Shown one piece after another: positions 10,851-18,269 of a stretch of DNA of 64,000 nt. The notes under the pieces were generated by a model. That model ran no database searches and was not told the origin of the DNA. It worked only from the letters and a program-made list of their open reading frames with translations. The DNA comes from Oceanospirillum sp964342385 (lineage in GTDB: Bacteria > Pseudomonadota > Gammaproteobacteria > Pseudomonadales > Halomonadaceae), in NCBI GenBank assembly GCA_964342385.1, contig CAYFGP010000015.1, forward strand, positions 1-64,000. The letters are read 5' to 3'. A program made the translations under genes and the position numbers. Numbering within the stretch: position 1 is the first letter of the stretch; every line of letters starts with the position of its first letter.

Positions 10851-11315
10851 ATGTCCATCGAAGCCATCATTGATTTACAGCTTGCCTGTGAAAACGCTAA
10901 TCTACCGGGTGAAGCCGATTTCACCCGTTGGGTACAGTGTGTACTGGATGCCCACGAGGATACCGGTAACGAGGTCACTATTCGTATTGTTGGCAGTGCT
11001 GAGAGCCAGTCACTGAATCATCAATACCGAGGCAAGGATAAGCCGACTAATGTCTTATCCTTTCCCTTTGAATCTCCACCGGAAGTTGCACTACCCTTAC
11101 TCGGTGATCTGATTGTCTGTGCTGACGTTGTCGAACAGGAAGCACTGGAACAGAATAAAGCACTGAATGATCATTGGGCCCATATGATTATTCACGGTTG
11201 CTTGCATTTATTGGGCTATGACCATATAGAAGAACAAGAAGCCGAAGAGATGGAAAGTTTGGAAATCGATCTCCTGGCAACCCTAAATATTAAAGACCCT
11301 TATCATCTGGATTAA
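10851..11315 (+). CDS. ybeY: Endoribonuclease YbeY
   Basis: A zinc-dependent single-strand endoribonuclease for 16S rRNA 3' maturation and ribosome quality control. The 154 residues are typical. The metal motif H-x3-H-x5-H is present in HGCLHLLGYDH, and the upstream TNVLSFPFE strand is conserved. It lies 3 bp after ybeZ and 21 bp before corC, the usual ybeZYX order that ends with lnt. Confidence 0.96.
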   Translation: MSIEAIIDLQLACENANLPGEADFTRWVQCVLDAHEDTGNEVTIRIVGSAESQSLNHQYRGKDKPTNVLSFPFESPPEVALPLLGDLIVCADVVEQEALEQNKALNDHWAHMIIHGCLHLLGYDHIEEQEAEEMESLEIDLLATLNIKDPYHLD

Positions 11316-11336
11316 GGATTAGTAGGAAAACAACAC

Positions 11337-12182
11337 ATGAGCGAAGACCGATCGAGCAACGGTCAGGGTCAAAGATCCTGGCTAAGAAATATCATGACCT
11401 CCCTGACCGGCGAACCAAAAACCCGTCGGGAACTGCTCGAATTTATTCGAGACGCCGAACAGCGCCTGAAGCTGGATGCCGAAGCGATGAATATCATCGA
11501 AGGTGCCCTGCAGATCAATGAGATGCAGGTTCGGGATATTATGATTCCTCGTTCACAGATGACGGCAGTGAAAGCTGACCAGACACCTGAAAGCTTTGTT
11601 CCCCTCATTATTGAGTCCACACACTCCCGTTTTCCTGTTATTGGCGAAAACCCAGATGAAATTATCGGCATCCTGCTGGCAAAAGATCTGCTGCCTCTGA
11701 TGCTGAAAAAAGATCGCAGTGATTTTGATCTGAAAGAGATCCTGCGTCCTGCGACCTTTATTCCTGAATCCAAGCGTCTGAACAGTCTACTGAGCGAATT
11801 CCGTATCAATCGTAATCATATGGCCATTGTGGTGGATGAGTACGGTGGTGTGGCTGGTCTAGTGACCATTGAGGATGTACTGGAACAGATTGTTGGTGAG
11901 ATTGAAGATGAGCACGATATCGAAGAAGACGATATGGATATCCGTGCTATCAGTGAACACCAGTTTATCGTTAAAGCGCTGACACCGATTGAAGACTTTA
12001 ACGAGCATTTCAGTACCGAATTCAGTGATGAAGATTTCGATACCATCGGAGGCATTATTATGCAGCGCTTTGGTCATCTGCCGGATCGTAACGAGTGCAC
12101 CATGCTGGACGGTCTGGAGTTTAAGGTGCTGAATGCCGACAATCGCCGCATTCGTCTGCTGCAGGTCAGTAAAGAAGCCTAA
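11337..12182 (+). CDS. corC: CorC/HlyC-type CBS-domain protein (YbeX)
   Basis: A 281-residue cytoplasmic protein with two CBS domains (about 65-195) and a C-terminal CorC_HlyC domain (about 205-280). The family is linked to magnesium and cobalt efflux and, in E. coli YbeX, to ribosome metabolism. Seen motifs: VRDIMIPRSQM at the start of CBS1, DEYGGVAGLVTIEDVLEQIVGEI at the end of CBS2, and IGGIIMQRFGHLP. There is no membrane segment, unlike larger CorB proteins. A good AGGA-rich leader precedes the ATG. Confidence 0.93.
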   Translation: MSEDRSSNGQGQRSWLRNIMTSLTGEPKTRRELLEFIRDAEQRLKLDAEAMNIIEGALQINEMQVRDIMIPRSQMTAVKADQTPESFVPLIIESTHSRFPVIGENPDEIIGILLAKDLLPLMLKKDRSDFDLKEILRPATFIPESKRLNSLLSEFRINRNHMAIVVDEYGGVAGLVTIEDVLEQIVGEIEDEHDIEEDDMDIRAISEHQFIVKALTPIEDFNEHFSTEFSDEDFDTIGGIIMQRFGHLPDRNECTMLDGLEFKVLNADNRRIRLLQVSKEA

Positions 12183-12232
12183 ACGACCCTGTTTACGCTT
12201 TTTATACCTGATACATCACCTCATGATATTCA

Positions 12233-12260
12233 GATACTCTGGCTTAACGGCCAGAGTATC
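12233..12260 (+). terminator. Stem-loop after corC, possible weak terminator
   Basis: GATACTCTGGC-TTAACG-GCCAGAGTATC is a perfect 11-bp hairpin 50 bp after the corC stop. The downstream sequence is only moderately T-rich (CATCTTTCCC), so termination may be partial and allow read-through into lnt. Confidence 0.55.
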
Positions 12261-12469
12261 CATCTTTCCCAAGTTTTTCTCGCCTTTATTCTTCTCTATT
12301 TCAATAGGTCTCTATTGCAGCTTGTATTCTTTACTCTGCTAGGCAACTTAGCAGTTAGACGATCAGTGCTTTTACGCCTTTATTAATTTTCCTCTGACTG
12401 GATAGTTTTCAGCCAAGCCTGCTTTTGATAGTCTGCCCTGACACAGGACAGTAGGGACATAATAATAAA

Positions 12470-14023
12470 ATGGCAATTTCCAGCCTGCTTCAGCAAGTTT
12501 CGACCCGACAGGGATTGCATCGCTATCTACTCGCCGCCTTTTCCGGTTGGTTAATCCCGCTGTCTTTTGCCCCTTACCAATTCTGGTACGTTACGCCACT
12601 GGCCATCTGTATTCTGATGTTTGCCATTCAGGGACGTAATATCAATCAGGAGCGTAAACGTTCTGGCATTGCGGTAGGCTGGTTCTTTGGTCTCGGTTTT
12701 TTTGGTAACGGCGCGTCTTGGGTCTATATCAGTATTCATGACTTTGGCTTCACTGGAATGCCCTTAGCCCTGTTATTAACCCTTGTCTTTGTTATGGGGC
12801 TGTCTCTACTGCCCGCCATTCAAATCGCCATTTTCCAACGCCTGTTTAACCATATCTCTCCTGTCTGGTGCTTCCCAGCATTATGGGTGATCTTTGAATG
12901 GCTGCGCAGCTGGCTGTTAACCGGTTTCCCTTGGCTCTATCTGGGCAATAGTGTCGTCGATTCACCACTGTCTTCCTGGCTACCGACTGGCGGAGTGTAT
13001 TTGGCCAGCTTTATTCTGGTGATGGCAGGTGTGATGTTGAATCGCTTTATTCAACAGCGCTTAAAGCTGCGCACCCTCGTAGCTTATCTGGTGGTGATCT
13101 TTGCCGGTGCCCATTTCCTGAACAATGTACAGTGGACACAAACCAGTCGCGAGCAACCGCTTCAGGTAGCCTTAGTTCAAGGTAATATTGATCAGAACCA
13201 GAAATGGTTACCACAACATCGTGATGAATTTCTACGGCTCTACCTTAACCTCAGTCAGGATATTAAAAACGCCGATCTGATCCTGTGGCCGGAAACAGCC
13301 GTGCCCTTATTGGTCAGCCAATCCCGCGCTTATCTCAATCGAGTGATTGATGATCTGCCAGAAAATACCGCTCTGATTACTGGTCTGCCTGAGCGTGCGA
13401 CTCTGGCCGGCATGAAACCAGCTCAGTACTACAACAGTATTTTGGTACGGGGCGACGGTGAAGGCATCTACCGTAAACAGAAGCTGGTGCCTTTTGGTGA
13501 GTATGTACCGCTGGAAACCATGCTGCGTGGCGCTATCGACTTCTTTAATCTGCCCATGTCCAGCTTTGTTAAAGGCGATAACAGCCAACCATTACTACAA
13601 GCCAAAGGCCTGAGTATTGCACCCTTTATCTGTTACGAGGTGGTCTATCCTGAGTTTGTCCGTCAGCAAGCGCAAGAGAGCGATCTATTGATCACCATCT
13701 CGAACGATAGCTGGTTTGGCCGTTCGGTGGGGCCTTTGCAGCACTTGCAGATGGCTCAGGTACGCGCCGCTGAAAATGGTCGTTATATGTTGAGAGGCAC
13801 CAATAATGGTGTGACGGCGATTATTGATCCTCAGGGCCGTATCACAGCTACAGCGCCTCAGTTTGAACAAGCGATAGTGCGTGGTGAGATCTGGTCGATG
13901 AGTGGCCAAACCCTCTATGCCCAATATGGCAGCCTGCCACTGCTGGCTTTCTGTGGTTTGATTCTTTTGATTCAACTGGTGCAAAATCGCCGCGCCAAAC
14001 GCAGTCATATGTTCACTCTGTAA
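12470..14023 (+). CDS. lnt: Apolipoprotein N-acyltransferase
   Basis: An inner-membrane enzyme that N-acylates the first Cys of lipoproteins, the last step of lipoprotein maturation. The 517 residues carry about six or seven membrane segments in residues 10-210, then a periplasmic nitrilase-fold domain. The catalytic triad is visible: E275 in WPETAVP, K336 in the YRKQKLVPFGE motif and C388 in FICYEVVYPE. A C-terminal anchor ends the protein. The ATG at 12470 has AGGGAC about ten bases upstream. It lies 287 bp after corC. Confidence 0.96.
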   Translation: MAISSLLQQVSTRQGLHRYLLAAFSGWLIPLSFAPYQFWYVTPLAICILMFAIQGRNINQERKRSGIAVGWFFGLGFFGNGASWVYISIHDFGFTGMPLALLLTLVFVMGLSLLPAIQIAIFQRLFNHISPVWCFPALWVIFEWLRSWLLTGFPWLYLGNSVVDSPLSSWLPTGGVYLASFILVMAGVMLNRFIQQRLKLRTLVAYLVVIFAGAHFLNNVQWTQTSREQPLQVALVQGNIDQNQKWLPQHRDEFLRLYLNLSQDIKNADLILWPETAVPLLVSQSRAYLNRVIDDLPENTALITGLPERATLAGMKPAQYYNSILVRGDGEGIYRKQKLVPFGEYVPLETMLRGAIDFFNLPMSSFVKGDNSQPLLQAKGLSIAPFICYEVVYPEFVRQQAQESDLLITISNDSWFGRSVGPLQHLQMAQVRAAENGRYMLRGTNNGVTAIIDPQGRITATAPQFEQAIVRGEIWSMSGQTLYAQYGSLPLLAFCGLILLIQLVQNRRAKRSHMFTL

Positions 14024-14056
14024 ATATTCATAACGTTATCGCTTCAAATACTCTGT

Positions 14057-14100
14057 AATCGCTATACCTAAAATGGTAAAAACACCTAGGTATAGCGATT
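14057..14100 (+). terminator. Long stem-loop after lnt, probable terminator
   Basis: AATCGCTATACCTA (14057-14070) pairs perfectly with TAGGTATAGCGATT (14087-14100), giving 14 bp with a 16-nt loop. It is followed by the pyrimidine-rich TCTTCTATTCT rather than a pure T-run. It sits 33 bp after lnt and separates it from the nitrate genes. Confidence 0.6.
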
Positions 14101-14207
14101 CTTCTATTCTACTCACCTTACAAATCCCATCCGATATATCCGCTCAGTACGATCACTAAATTCTGGATAAAGCGCTAGACCTCCCATAGCAGTCTTTATT
14201 AGCAGGC

Positions 14208-14254
14208 GCACCAAAAAGCACCTCGCTTATTTTCACTATGCACCATAAATGCGC
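14208..14254 (+). promoter_or_regulatory. Putative NtrC enhancer sites upstream of nasT
   Basis: Two GCACC half-sites ten bases apart (14208 and 14218), then TGCACCATAAATGCGC at 14239-14254, which resembles the NtrC consensus TGCACC-N5-GGTGCA on its left half. They lie about 50-100 bp upstream of the sigma-54 box, a normal enhancer distance. Assignment to NtrC is inferred. Confidence 0.45.
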
Positions 14255-14304
14255 TTTTATAGCCTGTTTTGGCGCTTTTCACTCTATTTTCATGACAAAT
14301 CTGC

Positions 14305-14320
14305 TGGCATAACTTTTGCC
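14305..14320 (+). promoter_or_regulatory. Sigma-54 promoter of nasTS
   Basis: TGGCATAACTTTTGCC has GG (14306-14307) and GC (14318-14319) exactly ten bases apart, with TTTTGC at the -12 element. This fits TGGCAC-N5-TTGCW closely. Transcription would start near 14331, 44 bp before nasT. Confidence 0.75.
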
Positions 14321-14374
14321 ACTTTATAGGGCATATTCTTAACTCATTAGCCCTAATCTGTAGATATTTCAGCT

Positions 14375-14980
14375 ATGAAACGCATGCCTAAACTTAATCT
14401 GTCCGTAATGCTGGTGGATAACGAACCCGCCCGTGCGGCTATTCTGGAGCAGGCCCTGCTGGATGCGGGTTATCGTATCGCTGCCCGACTGGAAGAAACC
14501 AGTGATCTGTCGGAGCAGGTACGTCTGTTACAGCCCGATATCGTAATTATCGATATCGAATCCCCTGACCGGGACACCATGGAGGATATGTCCCGGTTGC
14601 ATAAAGACAACCCCAGACCCGTGGTGATGTTCTCCGAACAGGACGACGAGCAAACCATCGCCAGCGCCATTCGTGCCGGTGTCAGTGCCTATATCGCCGA
14701 TGACATCCAAGCCACACGGGTTAAACCCATTCTCGAAGTGGCGATTGCCCGTTTCCGTGAGTTCCATGCCCTACGCGATGAACTGGACAAGGTACGCAAC
14801 CAGCTGGCTGACCGTAAGCTGATCGAAAAAGCCAAAGGCCTGCTGATGCAGCACAAACAGTGCAGTGAAGAGGAAGCCTATAAAGACCTGCGTAAGATGG
14901 CTATGGATCAGAGCAAACGCCTGACCGATGTTGCTGAAAACGTTATTTCCGTGCTGGAACTGGTATTGAAGACTAAATAG
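14375..14980 (+). CDS. nasT: ANTAR-domain nitrate antiterminator NasT
   Basis: A cytoplasmic response-regulator-like RNA-binding protein of 201 residues. Residues 9-125 form a receiver domain: D15 and D60 are present, but the usual second acidic residue next to D15 is Asn, so phosphorylation is doubtful. Residues about 140-198 are the ANTAR domain (LIEKAKGLLMQ, EEEAYKDLRKMAM, LTDVAENVI). In known systems NasT is held by NasS without nitrate, and when free it binds a two-hairpin leader to block termination. A matching leader lies before nrtA. It is 11 bp upstream of nasS. Confidence 0.93.
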   Translation: MKRMPKLNLSVMLVDNEPARAAILEQALLDAGYRIAARLEETSDLSEQVRLLQPDIVIIDIESPDRDTMEDMSRLHKDNPRPVVMFSEQDDEQTIASAIRAGVSAYIADDIQATRVKPILEVAIARFREFHALRDELDKVRNQLADRKLIEKAKGLLMQHKQCSEEEAYKDLRKMAMDQSKRLTDVAENVISVLELVLKTK

Positions 14981-14991
14981 GGGTGAACCCA

Positions 14992-16161
14992 ATGACAAAT
15001 GTATTAGAGAAACACGAAATTACCCTGGGTTTCATTCCACTGCTGGACAGTGCGCCTTTGATTATTGCTCAGGAACTTGGTTTTTTTGCCGAGCAGGATT
15101 TGAAGGTCACCCTGAGAGGTGAGTTTTCCTGGGCAACGATCAGAGACAAAGTAAGTTTTGGTCTGTTGGATGGAGCACAGATGTTAGCCCCCATGCCACT
15201 GGCTGCAACATTAGGCCTCGGATCGATTCCTACTCCCATGGTGACCGCCTTTAGCCTGGGCTTAAATGGTAATGCGATTACCCTATCTAACCGCCTCTGG
15301 CAGTCTCTGGATGCCTTTACTCAAACGGATCAGCCAGTACTGAGTCGTCTCAAACACTATATCGATATCCGCAAACAGCAGGGTCAGCTGCCGTTAAAAC
15401 TGGGCATTGTTTATCCCTACTCGCAACATAACTATCTGCTGCGCTACTGGTTAGCCTCTGGTGATATCCACCCGGAAAGAGATCTGGATCTGCCGGTGAT
15501 TTCACCCACTCGTATGATCAAAAGTATGGCCGATGGTCTGATCGATGGCTTCTGTGTCGGTGAACCCTGGAATACCGTAGCTGAGCAACAGGAAGTGGGT
15601 CGTACCGCCATTAGTGGTTATCAGATCTGGAATAATGCGCCGGAAAAAGTGTTTGGTGTGACACAAAAATGGGCGCAGGAGAACCCCAATACTCACCAAG
15701 CAGTACTTAAGGCGCTATTACAAGCAGCCCTTTGGTTAGATAAAGAGGAAAATCGGGCCCAAACGCTGGATATTCTGGCGCGTCCTGAATACCTCAATCT
15801 CAGCTGCCCGGAAGATGCCGCACGGGTACCGCTGCTGGAAACCGAAAACTGGCCACAGTTTTATCGCTATAGCGCCACTTTCCCTTGGCACAGCCATGCT
15901 CGTTGGTTATTACAACAGATGCTGCGTTGGCAGCAGCTACCCAATCAATCAGAGAAAGATGCTCAGGAACTGGAACAGATGATCCAGCAGGTTTATCGCA
16001 CCGATCTTTACCGTCAGGCTGCCAGTACATTGGATCTGCCCGTACCCGGTGATAACAATAAACCCGAAGGTGTTCATGACAATGAATGGCTACTCGAGCA
16101 GGATAATCACAACATCCTCTTAGGCCCTAGCCGCTTTATTGACGGTAGAGAGTTCTGTTAA
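14992..16161 (+). CDS. nasS: Nitrate sensor NasS (cytoplasmic NrtA-like protein)
   Basis: A 389-residue homologue of the nitrate-binding protein NrtA with no signal peptide, as expected for the cytoplasmic nitrate/nitrite sensor that sequesters NasT. It shares with NrtA here the segments CVGEPWN, EKVFGV and a PNTH-V-KA--RAA-WLD region, which shows paralogy. The ATG at 14992 is preferred because GGGG lies eight bases upstream; a GTG at 14983 is in frame. It forms a two-gene operon with nasT. Confidence 0.92.
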   Translation: MTNVLEKHEITLGFIPLLDSAPLIIAQELGFFAEQDLKVTLRGEFSWATIRDKVSFGLLDGAQMLAPMPLAATLGLGSIPTPMVTAFSLGLNGNAITLSNRLWQSLDAFTQTDQPVLSRLKHYIDIRKQQGQLPLKLGIVYPYSQHNYLLRYWLASGDIHPERDLDLPVISPTRMIKSMADGLIDGFCVGEPWNTVAEQQEVGRTAISGYQIWNNAPEKVFGVTQKWAQENPNTHQAVLKALLQAALWLDKEENRAQTLDILARPEYLNLSCPEDAARVPLLETENWPQFYRYSATFPWHSHARWLLQQMLRWQQLPNQSEKDAQELEQMIQQVYRTDLYRQAASTLDLPVPGDNNKPEGVHDNEWLLEQDNHNILLGPSRFIDGREFC

Positions 16162-16199
16162 TGAATACTGCCTAAGTCCGTATTGCACTCAGTACGATT

Positions 16200-16257
16200 T
16201 AGTCCACCTATGTTTTAGCGCACTTATTTTTAGTACACCTATATTAGCGCACCTTTT
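16200..16257 (+). repeat. Degenerate tandem TAGYNCACCTATTTT repeats
   Basis: Four imperfect copies start at 16200, 16216, 16231 and 16245, with spacing falling 16, 15, 14 and 13. Each opens with TAG and holds a CAC(C/T)T core. They lie just after nasS and upstream of the nrtA control region. Their role is unknown. Confidence 0.6.
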
Positions 16258-16309
16258 TAGCAAATTGGCAGTTTAGCCGCTACACAGCCTTCCCTTCTTA
16301 TTTATAACC

Positions 16310-16333
16310 GCAGCCGCATCTTATTGCGGCTGC
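16310..16333 (+). terminator. GC-rich hairpin downstream of nasS
   Basis: GCAGCCGCA-TCTTAT-TGCGGCTGC is a perfect 9-bp stem with a 6-nt loop, 149 bp after nasS. No T-run follows, so it may be a Rho-associated or 3'-stabilising hairpin. Its right arm overlaps the first TGCACC half-site. Confidence 0.45.
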
Positions 16334-16380
16334 ACCATCAGGAAACAAAGAGCTGCACCTGCGAACAATCCGAGTGCACC
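16331..16380 (+). promoter_or_regulatory. Three TGCACC half-sites, putative NtrC enhancer of nrtA
   Basis: Perfect TGCACC occurs at 16331, 16354 and 16375, on the same strand and about two helical turns apart. They are about 105-150 bp upstream of the start predicted from the sigma-54 box at 16455-16470. The second halves of the NtrC palindrome are poor, so binding by NtrC is an inference. Confidence 0.5.
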
Positions 16381-16454
16381 CCCCATCTGGCAATAACGGG
16401 TTGTCTTGCCTGAAAAATCTATCAACACTCTGTTAATTAAGGTTTTTTTATTTC

Positions 16455-16470
16455 TGGCACAGCCGATGCA
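16455..16470 (+). promoter_or_regulatory. Sigma-54 promoter of nrtABC
   Basis: TGGCACAGCCGATGCA has a perfect -24 element TGGCAC, with GG (16456-16457) and GC (16468-16469) ten bases apart. Transcription would start near 16481. This leaves a leader of about 250 nt that holds the NasT-type control hairpins. Confidence 0.75.
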
Positions 16471-16519
16471 TTAAACAAGTTAACCAAGAAAAACAACATG
16501 CTCGACCCAATAATAGCCA

Positions 16520-16648
16520 GATCCTCCAAGAGCCAAAGGCGGCCCCGGTAGATCGGACAGCTACAAAAAATAAGCATAATAACAAGCAAAGGCGCTTGTA
16601 CTTCATCTCTGATCAACAGTTCAGAGGTGATGTGCAAGCGCCTTTTTT
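16520..16648 (+). ncRNA. ANTAR-type antitermination leader of nrtA
   Basis: P1: GCC-AAAGGC-GGC at 16532-16543, extended imperfectly by CC/GG and GATC/GATC to 16520-16554. P2: ACAAGC-AAAGGC-GCTTGT at 16582-16599, a perfect 6-bp stem. Both loops are the same hexamer with A at 1 and G at 4, the ANTAR-target signature. Terminator: GGCGCTTG (16591-16598) pairs with CAAGCGCC (16635-16642) around an inner stem with CTCTGA/TCAGAG-type pairing, followed by six T. P2 and the terminator share 16591-16598 and exclude each other. NasT binding would therefore favour read-through into nrtA. Confidence 0.85.
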
Positions 16649-16729
16649 ATTTTCAAAACCCGGTTCAGCTGACACCTGCACCAGCCAGGTCAAGCATAAA
16701 AAATATTAGCGAAAACGGAGATATGAGTG

Positions 16730-18151
16730 ATGAGTAAGAAAGCACTTTCTCGACCAACCCTATCAAAAGGTCTGCCACGTCGTAGCTTTATGAAAAAGAC
16801 CCTGGCAGTGGTGACAGCCGCCACACTGGGCAGCTTTTTAAATGTCTCAGCCAGTTGGGCAGAGCTGGATTATGCGGAAAAAGAAGAGCTGAAGTTTGGT
16901 TTTATCAAACTTACCGATATGGCGCCACTGGCTATCGCCTACGAAAAAGGCTACTTCGAAGATGAAGGCCTGTACGTCACTCTGGAAGCTCAAGCAAACT
17001 GGAAAGTGCTGCTGGATCGTGTGATTGATGGTCAGCTGGATGGCGCACATATGCTGGCTGGTCAGCCACTGGGTGCCACCATCGGCTACGGTACTAAAGC
17101 GGATATTATCACTGCTTTCAGTATGGACCTGAACGGCAACGGCATCACCGTATCCAACTCTGTGTGGGAAGACATGAAAAAACATATCCCGCACAAAGAT
17201 GGCAAACCGGTCCACCCAATCAAAGCGGATGCGCTTAAACCGGTTGTAGAAAGCTATAAAGCTGACGGTAAGCCGTTCAACATGGGCATGGTATTCCCGG
17301 TATCGACCCACAACTATGAGCTGAGATACTGGCTGGCGGCCGGTGGTATCCACCCAGGTTTCTATGCACCCCATAAAGGTGATACCTCAGGTCAATTACA
17401 AGCAGATGCTTTGCTGTCCGTAACCCCACCACCTCAGATGCCTGCGACTATGGAAGCGGGCACCATCTATGGTTACTGCGTGGGCGAACCGTGGAACCAA
17501 CAGGCGGTATTTAAAGGTATCGGTGTGCCGGTTGTAACCGATTATGAGATCTGGAAAAACAATCCAGAAAAAGTGTTTGGTGTGTCTAAATCATGGGCGG
17601 AAAAATATCCAAACACCCATATTCGTGTTGTAAAAGCGATGATTCGTGCCGCGCACTGGTTAGATGCCAATAACAACGCCAACCGTCCTGAAGCGGTGAA
17701 GATCCTGTCCCAATCCAACTATGTGGGTGCAGACTATGATGTGATCGCCAACTCTATGACCGGCACCTTTGAGTACGAAAAGGGTGATAAGCGTGATGTA
17801 CCGGATTTCAACGTGTTCTTCCGTTATAACGCCACCTACCCGTACTACTCCGATGCGATCTGGTATCTGACTCAGATGCGTCGCTGGGGCCAGATCTCAG
17901 ATACCAAGCCTGATAGCTGGTATATGGATATTGCCAAGAAGGTTTACCGCCCGGATATCTATAAACAAGCGGTAGCCTCTCTGATCGAAGACGGCCAGAT
18001 GAAAGCCGGTGATTTCCCGGATCTGAGCAAAGAGAGCGGTTTCCGTCCACCTCAGAAACACTTTATCGACAATATCGTTTACGACGGCAGCAAGCCTAAC
18101 GAGTACCTGAGCAAGTTCTCTATCGGTTTGAAAGCCAACGAAAAGATCTAA
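16730..18151 (+). CDS. nrtA: Nitrate ABC transporter, periplasmic substrate-binding protein
   Basis: A nitrate/nitrite-binding component of the NrtABC importer (NasF-like), 473 residues from the ATG at 16730. The N-terminus carries a Tat signal: PRRSFMKKT followed by a hydrophobic stretch and cleavage near ASWA. Binding-protein motifs: LKFGFIKLTDMAPLAIAYEK, DGAHMLAGQPLGATIGYG, GYCVGEPWN and EKVFGVSKSWAEKYPNTH. GGAG at 16717-16720 lies nine bases before the ATG; a GTG at 16727 is also in frame. A four-codon frame (ATG at 16723 to TAA at 16735-16737) overlaps the start. Expression should need NasT antitermination in the leader. Confidence 0.95.
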   Translation: MSKKALSRPTLSKGLPRRSFMKKTLAVVTAATLGSFLNVSASWAELDYAEKEELKFGFIKLTDMAPLAIAYEKGYFEDEGLYVTLEAQANWKVLLDRVIDGQLDGAHMLAGQPLGATIGYGTKADIITAFSMDLNGNGITVSNSVWEDMKKHIPHKDGKPVHPIKADALKPVVESYKADGKPFNMGMVFPVSTHNYELRYWLAAGGIHPGFYAPHKGDTSGQLQADALLSVTPPPQMPATMEAGTIYGYCVGEPWNQQAVFKGIGVPVVTDYEIWKNNPEKVFGVSKSWAEKYPNTHIRVVKAMIRAAHWLDANNNANRPEAVKILSQSNYVGADYDVIANSMTGTFEYEKGDKRDVPDFNVFFRYNATYPYYSDAIWYLTQMRRWGQISDTKPDSWYMDIAKKVYRPDIYKQAVASLIEDGQMKAGDFPDLSKESGFRPPQKHFIDNIVYDGSKPNEYLSKFSIGLKANEKI

Positions 18152-18231
18152 TCTCACTCGCCGCTTTGCTCTGAGAAGCAATGCTTGTCTTGAGGATCGC
18201 AATAGCGGCAAAAAGTCCCATAAGTAAAAAC

Positions 18232-18255
18232 GCCGGATACTGTGAAGTATCCGGC
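18232..18255 (+). other. GNRA-capped hairpin between nrtA and nrtB
   Basis: GCCGGATACT-GTGA-AGTATCCGGC is a perfect 10-bp stem with a GTGA (GNRA) tetraloop. It ends 14 bases before the nrtB start and only a few bases before its GGGAG. There is no T-run, so it is more likely an mRNA-stabilising or translation-modulating element than a terminator. Confidence 0.7.
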
Positions 18256-18269
18256 TGGGAGAGCGCATC

